Source: Stomoxys calcitrans
Lineage: Eukaryota > Arthropoda > Insecta > Diptera > Muscidae
Assembly: GCF_963082655.1 (NCBI RefSeq)
Contig: NC_081556.1
Coordinates: 72,959,227-73,023,226 of the forward strand
Reading direction: 5' to 3'
DNA: 64,000 bases
Made by a program: the position numbers and the translations under genes. A model generated the notes under the pieces. The model saw only the letters and a list, made by a program, of their open reading frames with translations, was not told the origin of the DNA and ran no database searches. Position 1 is the stretch's first letter. Every line of letters starts with the position of its first letter. Of the stretch, positions 21,720-33,599 are shown one piece after another.

Positions 21720-22690
21720 CATTAGGAAGCCTTACGTACGACAGTGAAATGAATTGTCGTTTGTGGTCTAGGAGTAAATCCGTCAAGACGGAAGTTTTTC
21801 TGGACACAAAATTGAACTTCAAACAAACATTTTGGAAAGGACAAGAAAGGCATCTTCTGTCCTATACATCTGCAAGGGAGCCAGTGGCAAATTGTCGGCT
21901 TGTTATCCGCGTGCCATACACTAGGTATATACTGCAGTTGCCAGACCTATTTTGTTATATGGTGTTGTGGTTTGCTGGACGGCGCTTCAAAAGTCCACCT
22001 ACTGTTCAATACTAACCTGTATGTACGGCTGGTATGCACATACAAGCCATAATTTGGACATTGTAGCTAGACAAATCGCTGCGACCACACCTGTGAGGCT
22101 AAGAGAGCTCTCTTTGGTCATGCGGCGACAATGGACATTGCATTATCGACGACGAGGTGAGCTTTGGGGTGCACTCTGAAGATCTAGAATAAATCATATC
22201 GAAAAGTGGGGGTAACCCCACTGTAGTGTGTATCTAGTAGAGATCCTTGCAACTTAAGAAGTGGTGGAATTGCTAAGATATAATACCATTACGACGATTG
22301 ACATAAATATCTTACCTGACAGCCATGCAGCCATTTAATATCTGAGGAACATATTTCTAAACTCAAAAATGGCCCTCGACTGTCGCAGATCTTTCAACGA
22401 GATGGCTGAAAGGTTAAAAAATTCAGCTGTTCTGGAAACTCACCTGATCTGGTTGCCGGGTCACGAAAATATACCAGGTAATTGGAGAGCAAATGAGATT
22501 AGGAACTACTTTACAAATTTCCAGGGGGAATGGAATCTTTGAGTATGCTTCTAGCGGCATAAGTCTTTAGGATCAGCCCAACAAATGACCGATGGTCACA
22601 ACGCGAGGGTTTTGAACACTCCAAAATTATTTGGCATAAGCTAGACTTGAAGAGGTCTACCGCTCTGCTGTCGCAGGTCAGAGCGGACGT
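21720..22690 (+). pseudogene. LINE family B fragment: RT thumb to RNase H
   Basis: In order: FLDTKLNFKQTFWKGQERH (thumb, LDTKLNFK motif), LYGVVVCWTALQKSTYCSIL, DIVARQIAATTPVRLRELSL, DDEVSFGVHS-like text, and near 22440 the end of RNase H with THLIWLPGHENIPGNWRANE. Multiple stops and frame changes. It resumes immediately after the mariner-like piece, so that piece may have inserted into an older LINE, but the left LINE part (20516) may be a different family. Confidence 0.65.
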
Positions 22691-22694
22691 CTCA

Positions 22695-23176
22695 GCTATT
22701 GCAGATAGGTTTATATGGGAGCTGTATCAAGCTATTGATCAATTCAGACCATATTAGAGAGAATCCGTTGTACAAAATTTCTTCCAAATTGGATGAGAAT
22801 TGCGCTCTCTAGAGGCTCAATAAGTCAAGATTCCAGATCGGTTTATATGGCAGCTATATCAGGTTATGTACCGATTTGTGCCATACTTAGCACAGTTATT
22901 GGACCGATATGGCCCATTTACAATCCCAACCGACCTACACTAATAAGAAGTATTTGTGCAAAATTTCAAGCGGCTAGCTTTACTCCTTCGAAAGTTAGCG
23001 TGCTTTCGATAGACAGACGGACGGACGGAGATGGCTAGATCCACTTAAAATGACATGACTATCAAGAATATATCTTTACTTTTTACTCTATGGGGTCTCA
23101 GACGCATATTTCGAGCTGTTACAAACAAAATGACGAAATTGGTATACCCCCATCCTATGGTGGAGGGTATAAAAAA
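22695..23176 (+). repeat. Type 1 element, 5' truncated
   Basis: One and a half monomers (AGGTTTATATGGGAGCTGTA, GGTTTATATGGCAGCTATAT), the GACAGACGGACGGACGGAGA run, GGGGTCTCAGACGCATATTT and the terminal hairpin with CCTATGGTGGAGGGTATAAA. Confidence 0.78.
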
Positions 23177-23504
23177 ACCTATCCATGACATATGGATTAA
23201 ACCAAGATGCACACCCCCTATCTTGGCAACAGTTTGGCTTTAACACCAAATAATTTATAGACTGTTTGTCTATGTCAAAGAATAGTCTCAGGCGAACGAA
23301 GGACAATCTTTTTGATATATATTCGTCTATATAGACATATTTTGGTATTAACTTCCAATGAGTTATTAGCTTTTTTGATACTGATGAATATATCTACACC
23401 TCAAAATACTTCCTTTTTCGCTCGAATTGCCTTTAAGCAAACTCCCGAATTACACGAGAAATTCGTTTCGATATAGACAAACAGGCTATAAATATGCAAA
23501 TGCA
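23177..23504. other. No gene seen
   Basis: AT-rich; nothing recognised. Confidence 0.45.
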
Positions 23505-23834
23505 AATTTGCCCATGAACATTCCGTAAAGGAACAGGGACAAACTTCTTACAAATCAATGAGTGCTGTCTGATTAAAGTTTAAGCTCAATGATAATGGGC
23601 GTTCTTTTTATAGCCGAGTCCGAATTGCGTGCCGCAGTGCGATAACCTTTTGGTGAGAAGTTTTTTACGTAATTTCCATACCAATTTTTTCAAATGGCAT
23701 AGTTCCTCACAAATGTCATCAGCTAGGAGGGGTAACCACCGCTGAAAATTTTTTCTGATATTCTCCCCAGGATTCGAACCCAGGCGTTTAACGTCATAAA
23801 CAGAAATGCTGCCCTCTGCGCTACGGTGGCCTCC
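23505..23834 (-). repeat. tRNA-derived SINE (SINE-1), copy 3
   Basis: On the minus strand: GAGGCCACCGTAGCGCAGAG (A box) and TGGGTTCGAATCCTGGGGAG (perfect B box GGTTCGAATCC), then GGTGGTTACCCCTCCTAGCT and, near 23510, CGGAATGTTCATGGGC. This copy has the best-preserved B box. Confidence 0.83.
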
Positions 23835-24696
23835 AATTCGATATTCACAATTGAATTAGAAATTTCAGTTTTCGATTTACTTATCGATTTTATATTACCA
23901 GCTATTTCAAAGTAGCCATATGATTTGTACTTAGAAATGAGGTGCCGTCAAGAAACAGCAGCAGATACACCACTAACTTTCAAATTTGTCTAACCATTTC
24001 CTGGACAGGAAATACTTTTGAAGTTATGCACGTTGTGCCATTTGGCTTCTAATTGCATGGGAATGTTATTACCTGGAATTTGGTAGGTTATTCATTTCCT
24101 TCACTTTCTTATGACACACAATTTGGAAATGAAATTTTCAATTACTCATTTTATAACATCCGGAAATTTAGAGCACGAGGGTTTGTCATCATATAACAGT
24201 CATTGAAAATGTATGCATTTCCAGTTGCAGTAAATTGGATTAAACCAAATGAAGTCAACGTGACAAAGGCTTTGATTACACTTCACACCACTGCTGTTAC
24301 TACATTATAAACAAATGGTAACATTATTGTAAAATAAATTATTGTGTATGATAATTTTTTAATTTTTAATAATTTTTTTATATTATACAAAGCTTTAATG
24401 CGAACTTGAGACACCTCCAACAAACCCAGAGATTTTGTTTACTCTTTGCATAATCTTCGTGTTGATTTACTTTTATGACCCAATGGTGTCGCAATTGACA
24501 ACGACGGTTGATTTTTTCTCTGGGTGTACTGGCGTTGAATGTATGAATGCTAATTTCAGTTTTGGGTCAGTCCGCTCTGCTATAAAAGCCGCTTATCTTT
24601 GCTCTAATTTGATTTTGCAAATGATCGTCATAATTCTATTGCTCAAGAAAATCGTTTGGTTTCATTCTTTTTATCGATTGATAATAAACTTTTTAT
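23835..24696. other. About 0.86 kb without recognisable gene
   Basis: AT-rich with no repeat-family text. The 104-codon frame at 24435 has hydrophobic stretches but ends in repeat-derived sequence, and I cannot support it as a gene. Confidence 0.45.
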
Positions 24697-24990
24697 ACCC
24701 TACACCACCACTGTGGTACAGGGTATTCAAATTTAATGCATTTTTTTGAACCCCCAGAAGGAAGAGAGATAGACCCTTTGATAAATATACGGATCGACTC
24801 AGAATCACTTCCTGATTTTATTAAACTGTGAAAAGAGATATCAAGCTTTGTTGCCTTATAAAACATAAAATTGACACGTAACTTTACATGATCGTACGCA
24901 TGCAGTCCATATACATATCAGATAACTCTGTTAAAATATCTTTTTAAACGCGAAATGTTAGAAGCACTTATTGCAGAGTATACTTAAATA
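24697..24990 (-). repeat. Type 3 element, 3' part
   Basis: On +, TTTATACCCTACACCACCAC and TGTGGTACAGGGTATT give the type 3 terminal hairpin, followed by CCAGAAGGAAGAGAGATAGA and TCGACTCAGAATCACTTCCT. Truncated after about 290 bp. Confidence 0.68.
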
Positions 24991-25321
24991 CCATATGGTA
25001 TCAAAGGCATCCGAAGAGAGCGTGGCAACAGTTTTCGTTTTTTTAATGGTGTATCCGTAAACGCTGTACAATTCAAAATTTTAACAATTTTAGTGATTTT
25101 TATCAAAATTTGTTCAGATAAATATATAGGTCCCATCAGGGACGTAGCCAGGAATTCGTATGTACGTATACATTCAAACATTCGAGGAATAGAAATTTTG
25201 GAGGGGCGGTGTGGGTCTCTGGCTCCCATCGTGGCTACGTCCTTGGGTCCCATATATCTCATACATCGCTCTATTTTCACTTATAGAGTTGTAGCAATGG
25301 ATATATTTATTATAATTCTAC
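24991..25321. other. Mostly unassigned; short inverted repeat
   Basis: GGTCCCATCAGGGACGTAGC and GTGGCTACGTCCTTGGGTCC form an imperfect inverted pair at about 25128 and 25231. No gene. Confidence 0.4.
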
Positions 25322-26450
25322 TTTTTATACCCTCCCATAGGAAGAGGGGTATACTAATTTCGTCATTCTGTTTGTAACTACTCGAAATATTCGTCTGAGA
25401 CCCCATAAAGTATATATATTCTTGATCGTCGCGATATTTTATGTCGATCTAGCCATGTCCGTCCGTCTGTCTGTCGAAAGCACGCTAATTTCCGAAGGAG
25501 TAAAGCTAGCCACTTGAAATTTTGCACAAATACTTCTTATTAGTGAAGGTCGGTTGGTATTGTAAATGGGCCATATCGGACCATGTTTTGATATAGCTGC
25601 CATATAAACCGATCTTGGGTCTTGACTTCTTGAGCCTCTTGTGTGCGCAATTCTTATCCGATTGGATTGAAATTTTGTACGACGTGTTTTATTATGGTGT
25701 CCAACAACTTTGCCAAGTATGAATGAAATTTTGCACAAATTATTTTGTTATGATATCCAACAAAGGTGCCAAGTTTGGTTTAAATCGGTCCATAACCTGA
25801 TATAGCTGTCATATAAACAGATCTGGGGATTTGACTTCTTGAGCTTCTAGAGGGCGTAATTCCTATCCGATTTCGCTGAAATATTGCATGACGTATTTAA
25901 TTTTTATTTTTAACAACTGTGTCAAATAAGGTTCAAATCGTTTGATAATCTGATATAGCTGCCATATAAACCGAACTGGGATCTTGACTTCTTGAGCCTC
26001 TAAAGGTCGCAATTATTTTCCAATTTGCCTGAAATTTTGTACGACGGATCCTCTCTTGACCATCAACATACGTGTTTATTATGGTCTGAATCGGTCTATA
26101 GCCCGATACAGCTCCCATATAAATGGATCTCTCTATTTCACTTTTTGAGCCCCCAAAGGGCGCAATTCTTTTTCGAATTGGCTGACATTTTACACAGGTC
26201 TCCAACATATAATTTAATTGTGGTCCAAACCGGACCATATCTTGATATCGCTCTAATAGCAGAGCAAATTTTTTCTTATATCCTAGCCTAGTGCTACTCA
26301 CAGTTCCAAGATTCAGCGAAATCGTATGATGAATAAGAAATTTAGGTGCTCTATATCCTCAATCAGTAGATCGTTCTATATATCAGCTATATTATATCTA
26401 TCTTAATATGGTCCGATTTTGCTCATTAAAGAACTGAGTATGAAAGAAAG
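25322..26450 (-). repeat. Type 1 hairpin-ended element, long copy
   Basis: On + it opens with TTTTATACCCTCCCATAGGA, GTTTGTAACTACTCGAAATA, GTCCGTCCGTCTGTCTGTCG, then about six monomers with GATATAGCTGCCATATAAAC and TTGACTTCTTGAGCCTCT at ~150-bp spacing. The frames at 25439-25738 and 25933-26301 are translated monomers. Confidence 0.78.
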
Positions 26451-26529
26451 AAATTGGGAGTTGAATACGAACTGGAATCCAAATGTTTGACCAAGTGTTC
26501 GGTGGATGCCTCTTCCCAAACCAATGACA

Positions 26530-26815
26530 ATATGATGATGTCCACCTATGACGCCGAAAGCCTGGGTTTAAATCCCGGAGTGAACATCAGAAAAAATTTT
26601 CAGTGGTGGTTATACCCTTACAAATGCTGGCTAAATTTGTGAGGTATCCTGTCATGTTAAACTTCTCTACCAAGTGGTGTTGCTATGCGGCACGCCGTTC
26701 GGACTCGGCATAAAAAGGAGGCCCCTTGTCATTGAACTTAAAATTTAATCGGACTGCACTCATTTAAATGAGAGAAGTATCCCCTGTTCCTAAATGGAAT
26801 GTTCATGGAAAATTT
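26530..26815 (+). repeat. tRNA-derived SINE (SINE-1), copy 4, damaged head
   Basis: B-box region CCTGGGTTTAAATCCCGG, then GGTATCCTGTCATGTTAAAC, TGCTATGCGGCACGCCGTTC, CATTGAACTTAAAATTTAAT and GGAATGTTCATGGAAA. The A box is degraded. Confidence 0.75.
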
Positions 26816-26829
26816 AGCAGTTGTAGTAA

Positions 26830-27340
26830 GTGTCTGGGAGACCCCCCAAAACACCCCTAAATTGGACATACCTATTTACCGACCATGGCAGTATGAAACT
26901 CAAATAAAAGGTATTTGGGAACAGAGCACGAAATTAATACTCACTTTTGGGACCAAGCTTCTGGAGGTCAACACCATCAACTATTCCACAAACCACCACC
27001 CTGGGGGCCTTCCCACTCCCAAAATCCCTATGAGCGTATTTGGCTCAAATAAAGTTTTTTTTTTTTTTTTTTTTTTGAAAAGTGGAGTACATCTAACATC
27101 CAAACTTAGATGACCCTTAATCCTTCGAGTGAACTCATAGACCAATGAAGATCATATGGGATTCAAATAAAGGTATTTATATTGTTATACTGTTAGTCAA
27201 GCGATATACACATGCCATTTTCGTAGCATGGTATTTCAGTAAAAGCTCTTTAATTGTCGAAAATATATATTCAAAGGATAATCTTGTTTCATATAATGTA
27301 AAAGAAGGGGGAGCGGAGCGGGACTTGTTCGGCTAGTTTT
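26830..27340 (-). repeat. Type 5 repeat (CCCGAATACCTTTCATTTGA family), minus copy with T20 run
   Basis: On + it carries TCAAATAAAAGGTATTTGGG, ACAGAGCACGAAATTAATAC and CACCACCCTGGGGGCCTTCC, the reverse of the units at 29045-30295. A pure run of about 20 T lies near 27056-27075. Non-coding. Confidence 0.6.
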
Positions 27341-27979
27341 TTTTTATAAAATTGCGTGCATAAATAACATTAATACATTTTATTAAACATGTTTTGCCAA
27401 TTGTAGTTATAAATTTTACAAATATTTGCCATTTATTCCTCGTATTGTTTTGATAGGTTGGCAAAAGGCGTTACCACTTCATGGCAAACAAGCAGGTTTT
27501 TATTGGAAAATTTTTTTGAGTTTTATTTTTTACGTTCACGGCTTTTCTATCCAGTTCAAAAAATAAAACACAGCAAATTTATTCTTTAAAGGGCCGGAAA
27601 TTGATATTGCGATGTGTTGCAAACGGAATGATTAAGTGAAAATACCCTAGAATAGAAAAATGAGAACGACACGATGTCGATGATCTTTCTTTTTTTCAAC
27701 CATATACTTGAATAAATGTTCTTGTTTATATTCTGCCATATCAGTTCTGGCGCGAAATGCATGAATGGCACCGAGATACGAAAAAGGAAAACACATTGCT
27801 TGTAAGAAAATTTATCGAGAAAACAAAAATATATTCAACATGGGTTATTAAATATCAGCAATGCAAAAACTACATTGAGAATGTACAATGTCTGACCTTA
27901 AGTCCTTGACATGATGTTACAAAATAAATGTTTTGGAGTCATTTGACTTCTACTAACCTTAACCAAAAACCGTGACATA
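27341..27979. other. No gene; small type 2 tail fragment
   Basis: At about 27590-27650, GGGCCGGAAATTGATATTGC and GATGTGTTGCAAACGGAATG match the type 2 3' tail. The rest is unassigned. Confidence 0.45.
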
Positions 27980-28918
27980 TTGGGTTGCCCAAAAAGTAAT
28001 TGTCGGTAATATAGTCGGCGTTGACAAATTTTTTCAAAGGCTTGTGACTCTGTAATTGCATTCTTTCTTCTGTCAGTTATCAGCTGTTACTTTTAGCTTG
28101 CTTTTGAAAAAAAGTGAGCGAAATTTTGTTTACATTTGTTTGTTTGGCGTCAATTTTAATATGGGTACCACATGTATTGAAAGAAATTCATTTAATAAAC
28201 CGAATCAACGCTTGTGATATGCACCTTAAACGCAATGAATTCGATCCGTTTTTAAAACGAATCATAACTGGAGATGAAAAATGGATTGTTTACAACAACG
28301 TTAGTCGAAAACGATCATGGTCCAAGCATGGTGAACCAGCTCAAACCACTTCAAAGGCTGATATCCACCAAAAGAAGGTTTTGCTGTCTGTTTGGTGGGA
28401 TTGGAAGGGTGTGGTATATTTTGAGCTGCTTCCAAGGAACCAAACGATTAATTCGGATGTTTACTGTCAACAATTGGACAAATTGAATACAGCCATCAAG
28501 GAGACGCGACCAGAATTGGTCAATGGTAAAGGTGTCATATTCCACCAGGACAACGCTAGACCGCACACATCTTTGGTCACTCGCCAAAAACTGGGAACTT
28601 TTGATGCATTCACCATATAGCCCTGACCTTGCACCATCAGACTACCATTTATTTCGATCTTTGCAGAACTCCTTAAATGGTAAAACTTTCGGCAATGATG
28701 AGGCTATAAAATCGCACTTGGTTCAGTTTTTTGCAGATAAAGGCCAGAAGTTCTATGAGCGTGGAATGCTAAATTTGCCGGGAAGATGGCAAAAGGTTAT
28801 CGAACAAAATGGCAATTATATATTTGATTAAAGTAATAAAACTTAGAATGATCTAAGTTTTATTAAAAATGCATTTACTTTCTTTTAAAAAATCCGCAAT
28901 TACTTTTTGGGCAACCAA
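27980..28918 (+). mobile_element. Mariner transposon with both TIRs, internally deleted (939 bp)
   Basis: Left TIR TTGGGTTGCCCAAAAAGTAA; reverse complement of the right TIR TTGGTTGCCCAAAAAGTAAT (one base shorter in the G run). TA lies directly outside both ends (27978-27979 and 28919-28920), the expected Tc1/mariner target duplication. The usual length is about 1.3 kb, so about 0.35 kb is missing, mainly the part encoding the N-terminal DNA-binding domain. Confidence 0.9.
28114..28831 (+). pseudogene. Mariner transposase, N-terminus deleted and frameshifted
   Basis: This DDD transposase would cut and paste the element. Visible landmarks are WVPHVL (residues 18-23 of the frame from 28114), the first catalytic Asp in IITGDEKWIVYNN (residue 54) and WKHGEPAQ-like SKHGEPAQ. 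The second Asp is in FHQDNARPH (residue 147), 93 residues after the first as in mariners. The frame then breaks near 28600 and continues from about 28560 in the next frame with YSPDLAPSDYHLF (third Asp) and ends NGNYIFD with TAA at 28829. The two helix-turn-helix motifs that bind the TIR are missing, replaced by a short AT-rich leader. It cannot encode an active enzyme. Confidence 0.88.
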
Positions 28919-28944
28919 TATTTTTATGTGTCATCGATGGATAG

Positions 28945-28986
28945 ATCGATTTAATATCTGCACCTTCTCTTCTACCTAACCTAAGC
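28945..28986 (+). mobile_element. LINE family A tail fragment
   Basis: TTTAATATCTGCACCTTCTC followed by CTACCTAACCTAA, the family A end with its AACCT repeat, just right of the mariner. Confidence 0.5.
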
Positions 28987-29044
28987 GAATTTTGTTTGTA
29001 TCCTAAAAAACACATCACAATTAGATGACTATTTTATTTATTAC

Positions 29045-30298
29045 TAGACGAACCGGGCCCATTCCCCTGCGCCTTCTTTTACTCTCTAGTGTCTTTTTGG
29101 GGTTGTCCCCACCCCCTTCGCCTTGAATGTGGATATCGAATTCGTGTCACTGTAGCCCATATCTGCTTATCACGCAGAAAAAAGTTCTGTTTGGGGGTGG
29201 AGTGGTTATCAATTTCGTACTCTACTCCCAAATAGCTTTTATAGAAGTCACATTTTGCAATGGCCCGTAAATAGATATTTTTGGGTGGGGCGACTCCCAA
29301 ACACATGGCTCTTCAATTGGATATCAAATTCGTTTTTCTCTCAAGCACCTTTCGTTTGAGTCGTATATTGTCGTGATTGGTCTATATATTCATGTGCCGA
29401 GTGTTGGGTGGTCCCCATCCGATATTAAAAAAATTATATAACCTATGTTTCCTTCCAGAAAAACCTATACAATCTGTGAAAATTTGAACAAAATCGGGTT
29501 TGCCGGAACAAACAAACAAACCGAGTCCCATATACTCATAATTGGTTAATATGCCCATTTGGGACATTTTCGGGGGATTGGTGTGGGCCCCTATACTTCA
29601 ATATGATTTTGTATAGCAGATTCGCAATCTACTCCCGAATACCTTTCATTTAAGCCCCATATTGAAAGCAGATTCGTTATCTACTCCCGAATACTTTTCA
29701 TTTAAGCCCCATATTGATATAAACGCTCAATTTGTCTGTTTGGAGAAGTTTTGGGGTAAGAGCGACTTCCATATTCGCATTCTACTCTTCAATACCTTTG
29801 ATTTGATACCCATATTGTCATATCGGTCCACTTTTGATTTTGCGTGGTGTTTTTGGAGTAACGGGGGAGGGTCCGCCCCCTTCCGATATCAACGAATAAT
29901 AAAGCCGGTTCCTCCATATCCATAATCTACTCCCGAATACCTTTCATTTGAGTCCCATATTGTCATGATCGTCCAAAAAACCTATTTTAGGGGGTTTTGG
30001 GGTTGGGGATGCCCCCCAGTTATTTGGACCCAATTTTTGATATGAAATTCGTACTCAAATCTTGAATACCTTTCATTTGAGTCCCATATTGTCCCGATCG
30101 GTACACTTTTATTTTTGGCTAGTACTTTTGGGGTAAGAGGGTGTGTCCGCCCCCCTTCCGATATCAAAAAATTATATAGCCTTTGTTTCCCTCCAAACCA
30201 ACCTACACAATCAGTGAAAATTTCAAGGTAATCGGTTCAGCCGTTTTTGAGTCTATACGGAACAAACAAACAAATAATTTTTATATACAAGATTTTTT
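29045..30298 (+). repeat. Type 5 repeat, longest copy
   Basis: Tandem, drifting units built on ACTCCCGAATACCTTTCATT, TGAGTCCCATATTGTC and TTTTGGGGTAAGAGGGTGTG recur at about 29640, 29690, 29800, 29930 and 30060. The 3' end has GGTAATCGGTTCAGCCGTTT, TTGAGTCTATACGGAACAAA and CAAACAAATAATTTTTATAT. This may be the non-coding 3' part of a LINE or a non-autonomous element; I cannot decide. Confidence 0.65.
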
Positions 30299-31119
30299 AA
30301 GAAAATTAATACTCAACTGCCAAACACCTTGTATGTCTGTTTAGAGAGATCTTGGGATGATGTTTGATCCATGTTGGGCCTAGAGTCAATAGGTATTTTC
30401 AACCAAAGTTAGGTGGAATTTTTCTTAATACGAATCGGTTCCAACTGCGACCCGCCACAATTGAAGTCGTCTTCGCTTATTTTCATAGCGCTTTTAAGTC
30501 TTTTTTTGTTTTGTTTTAAGTTTGACACTAATTCTTCGTACAAAATTTGTAGTTTAGACGAAATACTTTAAATGTTATATTCATTACGTATGAAGTCTAA
30601 AGTATAGATCTAGAGTAATTAAACTCCGACTTTCGTCTTTTTTAAACGTTATACTACTTCGGACCAGTCCAACCGAGGTTTTTTCATAGAATATTTACCG
30701 ATATTCACTTTGTGGTGGCATAATGTGGGGCAAGTGTCTGCGCCACTTCGGGATGGACATTATAGAAGAGTCTAGCTAAATAAGGGAAAAACAACTAAAG
30801 TAGATTAGGAAAGTGACATTTAAAGTATTAATGAAATATTATGGTAGTACTGAATTTCTTAAATCAACAATAATATGATAATAGGCTTAGGTGTTCTGGT
30901 AATTTGATGGGACAGCTTCTTTTTTACATCTGCGAGCATAAGTTAGGAAGAATATGAACTTCGCCATTTTGTTTGTAGCACTTTGAAGTATTGGTATAAG
31001 ATCTTTCTAAGTCTATACTGTGAGCGTCAAAAAAAAGTGTACAAAATATTTTTTTTTAAATAATTTTTATTTGTGACTCTTCATTTACATTCTTTTACAA
31101 TGTAAATAACACCTTTTTC
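30299..31119. other. No gene; faint LINE A tail
   Basis: A decayed LINE A 3' end is suggested at about 30825-30900 (GTAGTACTGAATTTCTTAAA, AGGCTTAGGTGTTCTGG). Otherwise unassigned. Confidence 0.4.
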
Positions 31120-31554
31120 TTTTGATTTTTTTATATTCTACTATTTCCTGGTCGGTATGTCCCCGCATTCAAATTGGTGCTCTACTTTCAAATACCTTTC
31201 ATTTGAGCCCCATGTTGCCAAGGTCAGTAAATATTTCCGGTTTGGAGGAATTATTGTGGTGGAATAACCTCCAATACTTTGCTCCAAATTGGATAAAATT
31301 AGTTTTTTACTCCAAAATATCTTCTAGTCCCATATTGTCATGATTAGGCTATATATGTATGCCTTTGACATGTTTTGGTGGTGGCCTCCGTGACACCAGT
31401 TACTCCACCCAAAATTTGGATGATAAATTTTTTGATTTGAGATTACTATTAAAACGCAAACAAATTTTCGCTGGAATTGCATCTGGCCTTTTTAAAAACT
31501 TTGAGTGTCCAACCCCCTTCTTATTTTACTTTATGTGGCCCTTACAGAAAATGT
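31120..31554 (+). repeat. Type 5 repeat, interrupted
   Basis: CAAATACCTTTCATTTGAGC, CCCATGTTGCCAAGGTCAGT and TTGGTGGTGGCCTCCGTGAC. Interrupted by an RTE-like fragment; type 5 end text returns at 32100-32275. Confidence 0.55.
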
Positions 31555-31870
31555 ATTCCTCTAGCCGAACGTAGAATAGATGTTCTTCTCCAATTTCTAA
31601 CACCCAGTTTCGAGATGTCGCTTTCCACTTGGTCACTCCATCGGAGTTTTGGTCGTCCCCTTTTGCGGTTTCTTTTATGGTCGCCATCAAAAGACTTCTT
31701 TGCTGGAGCTTGTCCATCCATTCGAACAACAATGCTTAGTCAACGCAACCGTCGTATTTTGATGCGTTGACGCTATCGTTGTCATACAGCTCGTGGTTCA
31801 TACGACGCCCATATGCTCCATTAACGCAGACTGGTCCATATATTTTACGAAGGGTTTTTTTCTCAAACAC
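31555..31870 (-). pseudogene. RTE-like reverse transcriptase C-terminal fragment
   Basis: The minus strand reads APAKKSFDGDHKRNRKRGRP directly followed by KLRWSDQVESDISKLGVRNW, the conserved GRP..RW.DQV..D...L.....W end of RTE-type RT proteins. Upstream is a degraded NHELYD block. The frame shifts between the two parts. Confidence 0.68.
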
Positions 31871-32099
31871 TCTAAGTACCACCTCATCTGTATGCGCAAA
31901 TACCTTCGGAGCCATACAATAACACGGGTAGTATCAGCATCAGAGTAGTTTTCGTCTGTCAAGAGGTGGCTTTGCTTATGAGCTGTATGCCCAATCCAAA
32001 GTAGCACCTGTTAGCCAATATTATCCTTCGTTTTATTACAAAACTGGTGTTACTTGTTTCGCTTTCGGCGGTGCCGAGGTAGATAAAGTTACTGACTAT

Positions 32100-32280
32100 C
32101 TCAAAGTTGTCCTACCCCCTTCATATGTCGAAAAATTATGTACACTATTTTCACCACTGGTCTATTCCATACCATTTGTGAAAATATGAAGAAAATCGGT
32201 TTAGCCGTTTTTGAGTCTAAATAAAGCATACAAACAAACAAACAAGAACAAATTGATTTTTAAATACATACAAGATTTTA
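32100..32280 (+). repeat. Type 5 repeat, 3' end
   Basis: CATACCATTTGTGAAAATAT, AATCGGTTTAGCCGTTTTTG, AGTCTAAATAAAGCATACAA and ACAAACAAACAAGAAC. Same end as at 30230-30290. Confidence 0.6.
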
Positions 32281-32454
32281 GTTTTTTTTTTAAGAGAATT
32301 AAGTTCTCTACTTAAACTTGAAAAACCAAAATAGAAACTTAAAAACTTGTTTACGGATAGGTACACTTGACGCTCACTGTAAATTTTTGATCGTTATAAA
32401 ATTATAAGTCGATCTAGTGATGTCCGTCCGTCTATGGAAGACACGCTAAGGGTT

Positions 32455-33136
32455 GGTATTCTATTCTGCTTTCGGAATAGTTTTGCCTGTTAGGGCATTA
32501 AATTTCCAAATCGTCTGCATCGTTTGGTTGCCGGGCCATAACAGAGTAAGGGGAAATGAAAGGGCAGACGATTTGGCGGTGAAGGCCAAAGGACTGCCGT
32601 CAATAAACTTGGTTTCGGGTCGACGCAGTCCGAGTTAAGGGAATGGGCGACGAATTCGCATGCAACATTGTGGAACAGCAAAAAGTTCGTTAGGGCGGTG
32701 AAAATCCTATGGGGGGATCCAGATCGTGAGAAGACGAGGCTATTACTGAAAAGAAGCAAGAAGGAGGTCAGTATAGCTATTGGTATCATAACGGGACACA
32801 TAGGACTAAGAGCTCACTTATATAAAATCGGTGCGGCAAGTGATAGCATGTGTAGGGCATGCGGGGAGATGATGAGACGTTGGAGCATTTCCTTTGTCAT
32901 TGCTCGGCTTTCGCGTCTAACAGATACCGGCATTTAGGTGGGGACACAATACCAGACATGAACCAACTTAGGGGAGTGGTATTGAAAACAATTAAGGGTT
33001 TTTTTAAGTAGCACGGAATTCCTAACTTAAAATTTTCTTTTTAGATGTTACTTTATAGTTTTTAGAACGCACAACAAACCATAGTGGCATGGGGCGGGTT
33101 AATATCTGCACCCTCTTTTCAACCTAACCTAACCTA
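32455..33136 (+). pseudogene. LINE family A fragment: RNase H end, knuckle, 3' UTR
   Basis: VWLPGHNRVRGNERADDLAV (the W.PGH..V.GNE.AD.LA end of an RNase H domain, with its His and Asp) is followed by WGDPDREKTRLLLKRSKKEV and GHIGLRAHLYKIGAASDSMC, then a knuckle broken by a frameshift. The tail ends CCCTCTTTTCAACCTAACCT at 33107-33136. A short type 1 fragment (GTCCGTCCGTCTATGGAAGA) precedes it at 32410-32450. Confidence 0.75.
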
Positions 33137-33512
33137 GTTTGTTTCTCTTTCGAGACGATCTCAATGATCGGAGACTTTCTTCGGATAGCAGAGTTAGCAA
33201 CAGACACCAACCACCTTTGATTAGAAGACTTTTCAACCATATAAGGTGTGAAAGCTTCAAGGGACGTGCGTTGGTATGTTGTATTTAAATCGTATTTATT
33301 GCGAAAACGCCTCTATAATTCAATTACCACATTAACCACGTTCGACAACCCTATCGATTAGCTGTACTTTTTCCCAATGCATGTGTTTTTGTGTAATGAC
33401 AGACTTTTTTTCTGCGACAATTACACTACTTCCATGGTACACATGATTCTGTGCAACTGTTGGAAGTTGTATTGATGGCTTCGACCGCTAGACGCCGGCA
33501 ACGGCTCTCGTC
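33133..33512 (+). repeat. SINE-2-type repeat, copy 2
   Basis: Same text as the minus strand of 17130-17585: GTTTGTTTCTCTTTCGAGAC, CAACCACCTTTGATTAGAAG, ACCACATTAACCACGTTCGA, GGAAGTTGTATTGATGGCTT. It starts exactly at the end of the LINE A tail. The tRNA-like B box is not preserved here. Confidence 0.55.
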
Positions 33513-33599
33513 TAAGTATTATTACAAAATAAATTTAGTTGAAAGGCATAAATTTATCCTACATAACAAACTTCTGCAAAACCAGCAAAAATTAAAACC

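Noticed and set aside
24435..24749. 104-codon + frame with two hydrophobic stretches
   Set aside because: It runs into a type 3 hairpin end (CCTACACCACCACTGTGG), so its C-terminal part is repeat DNA.
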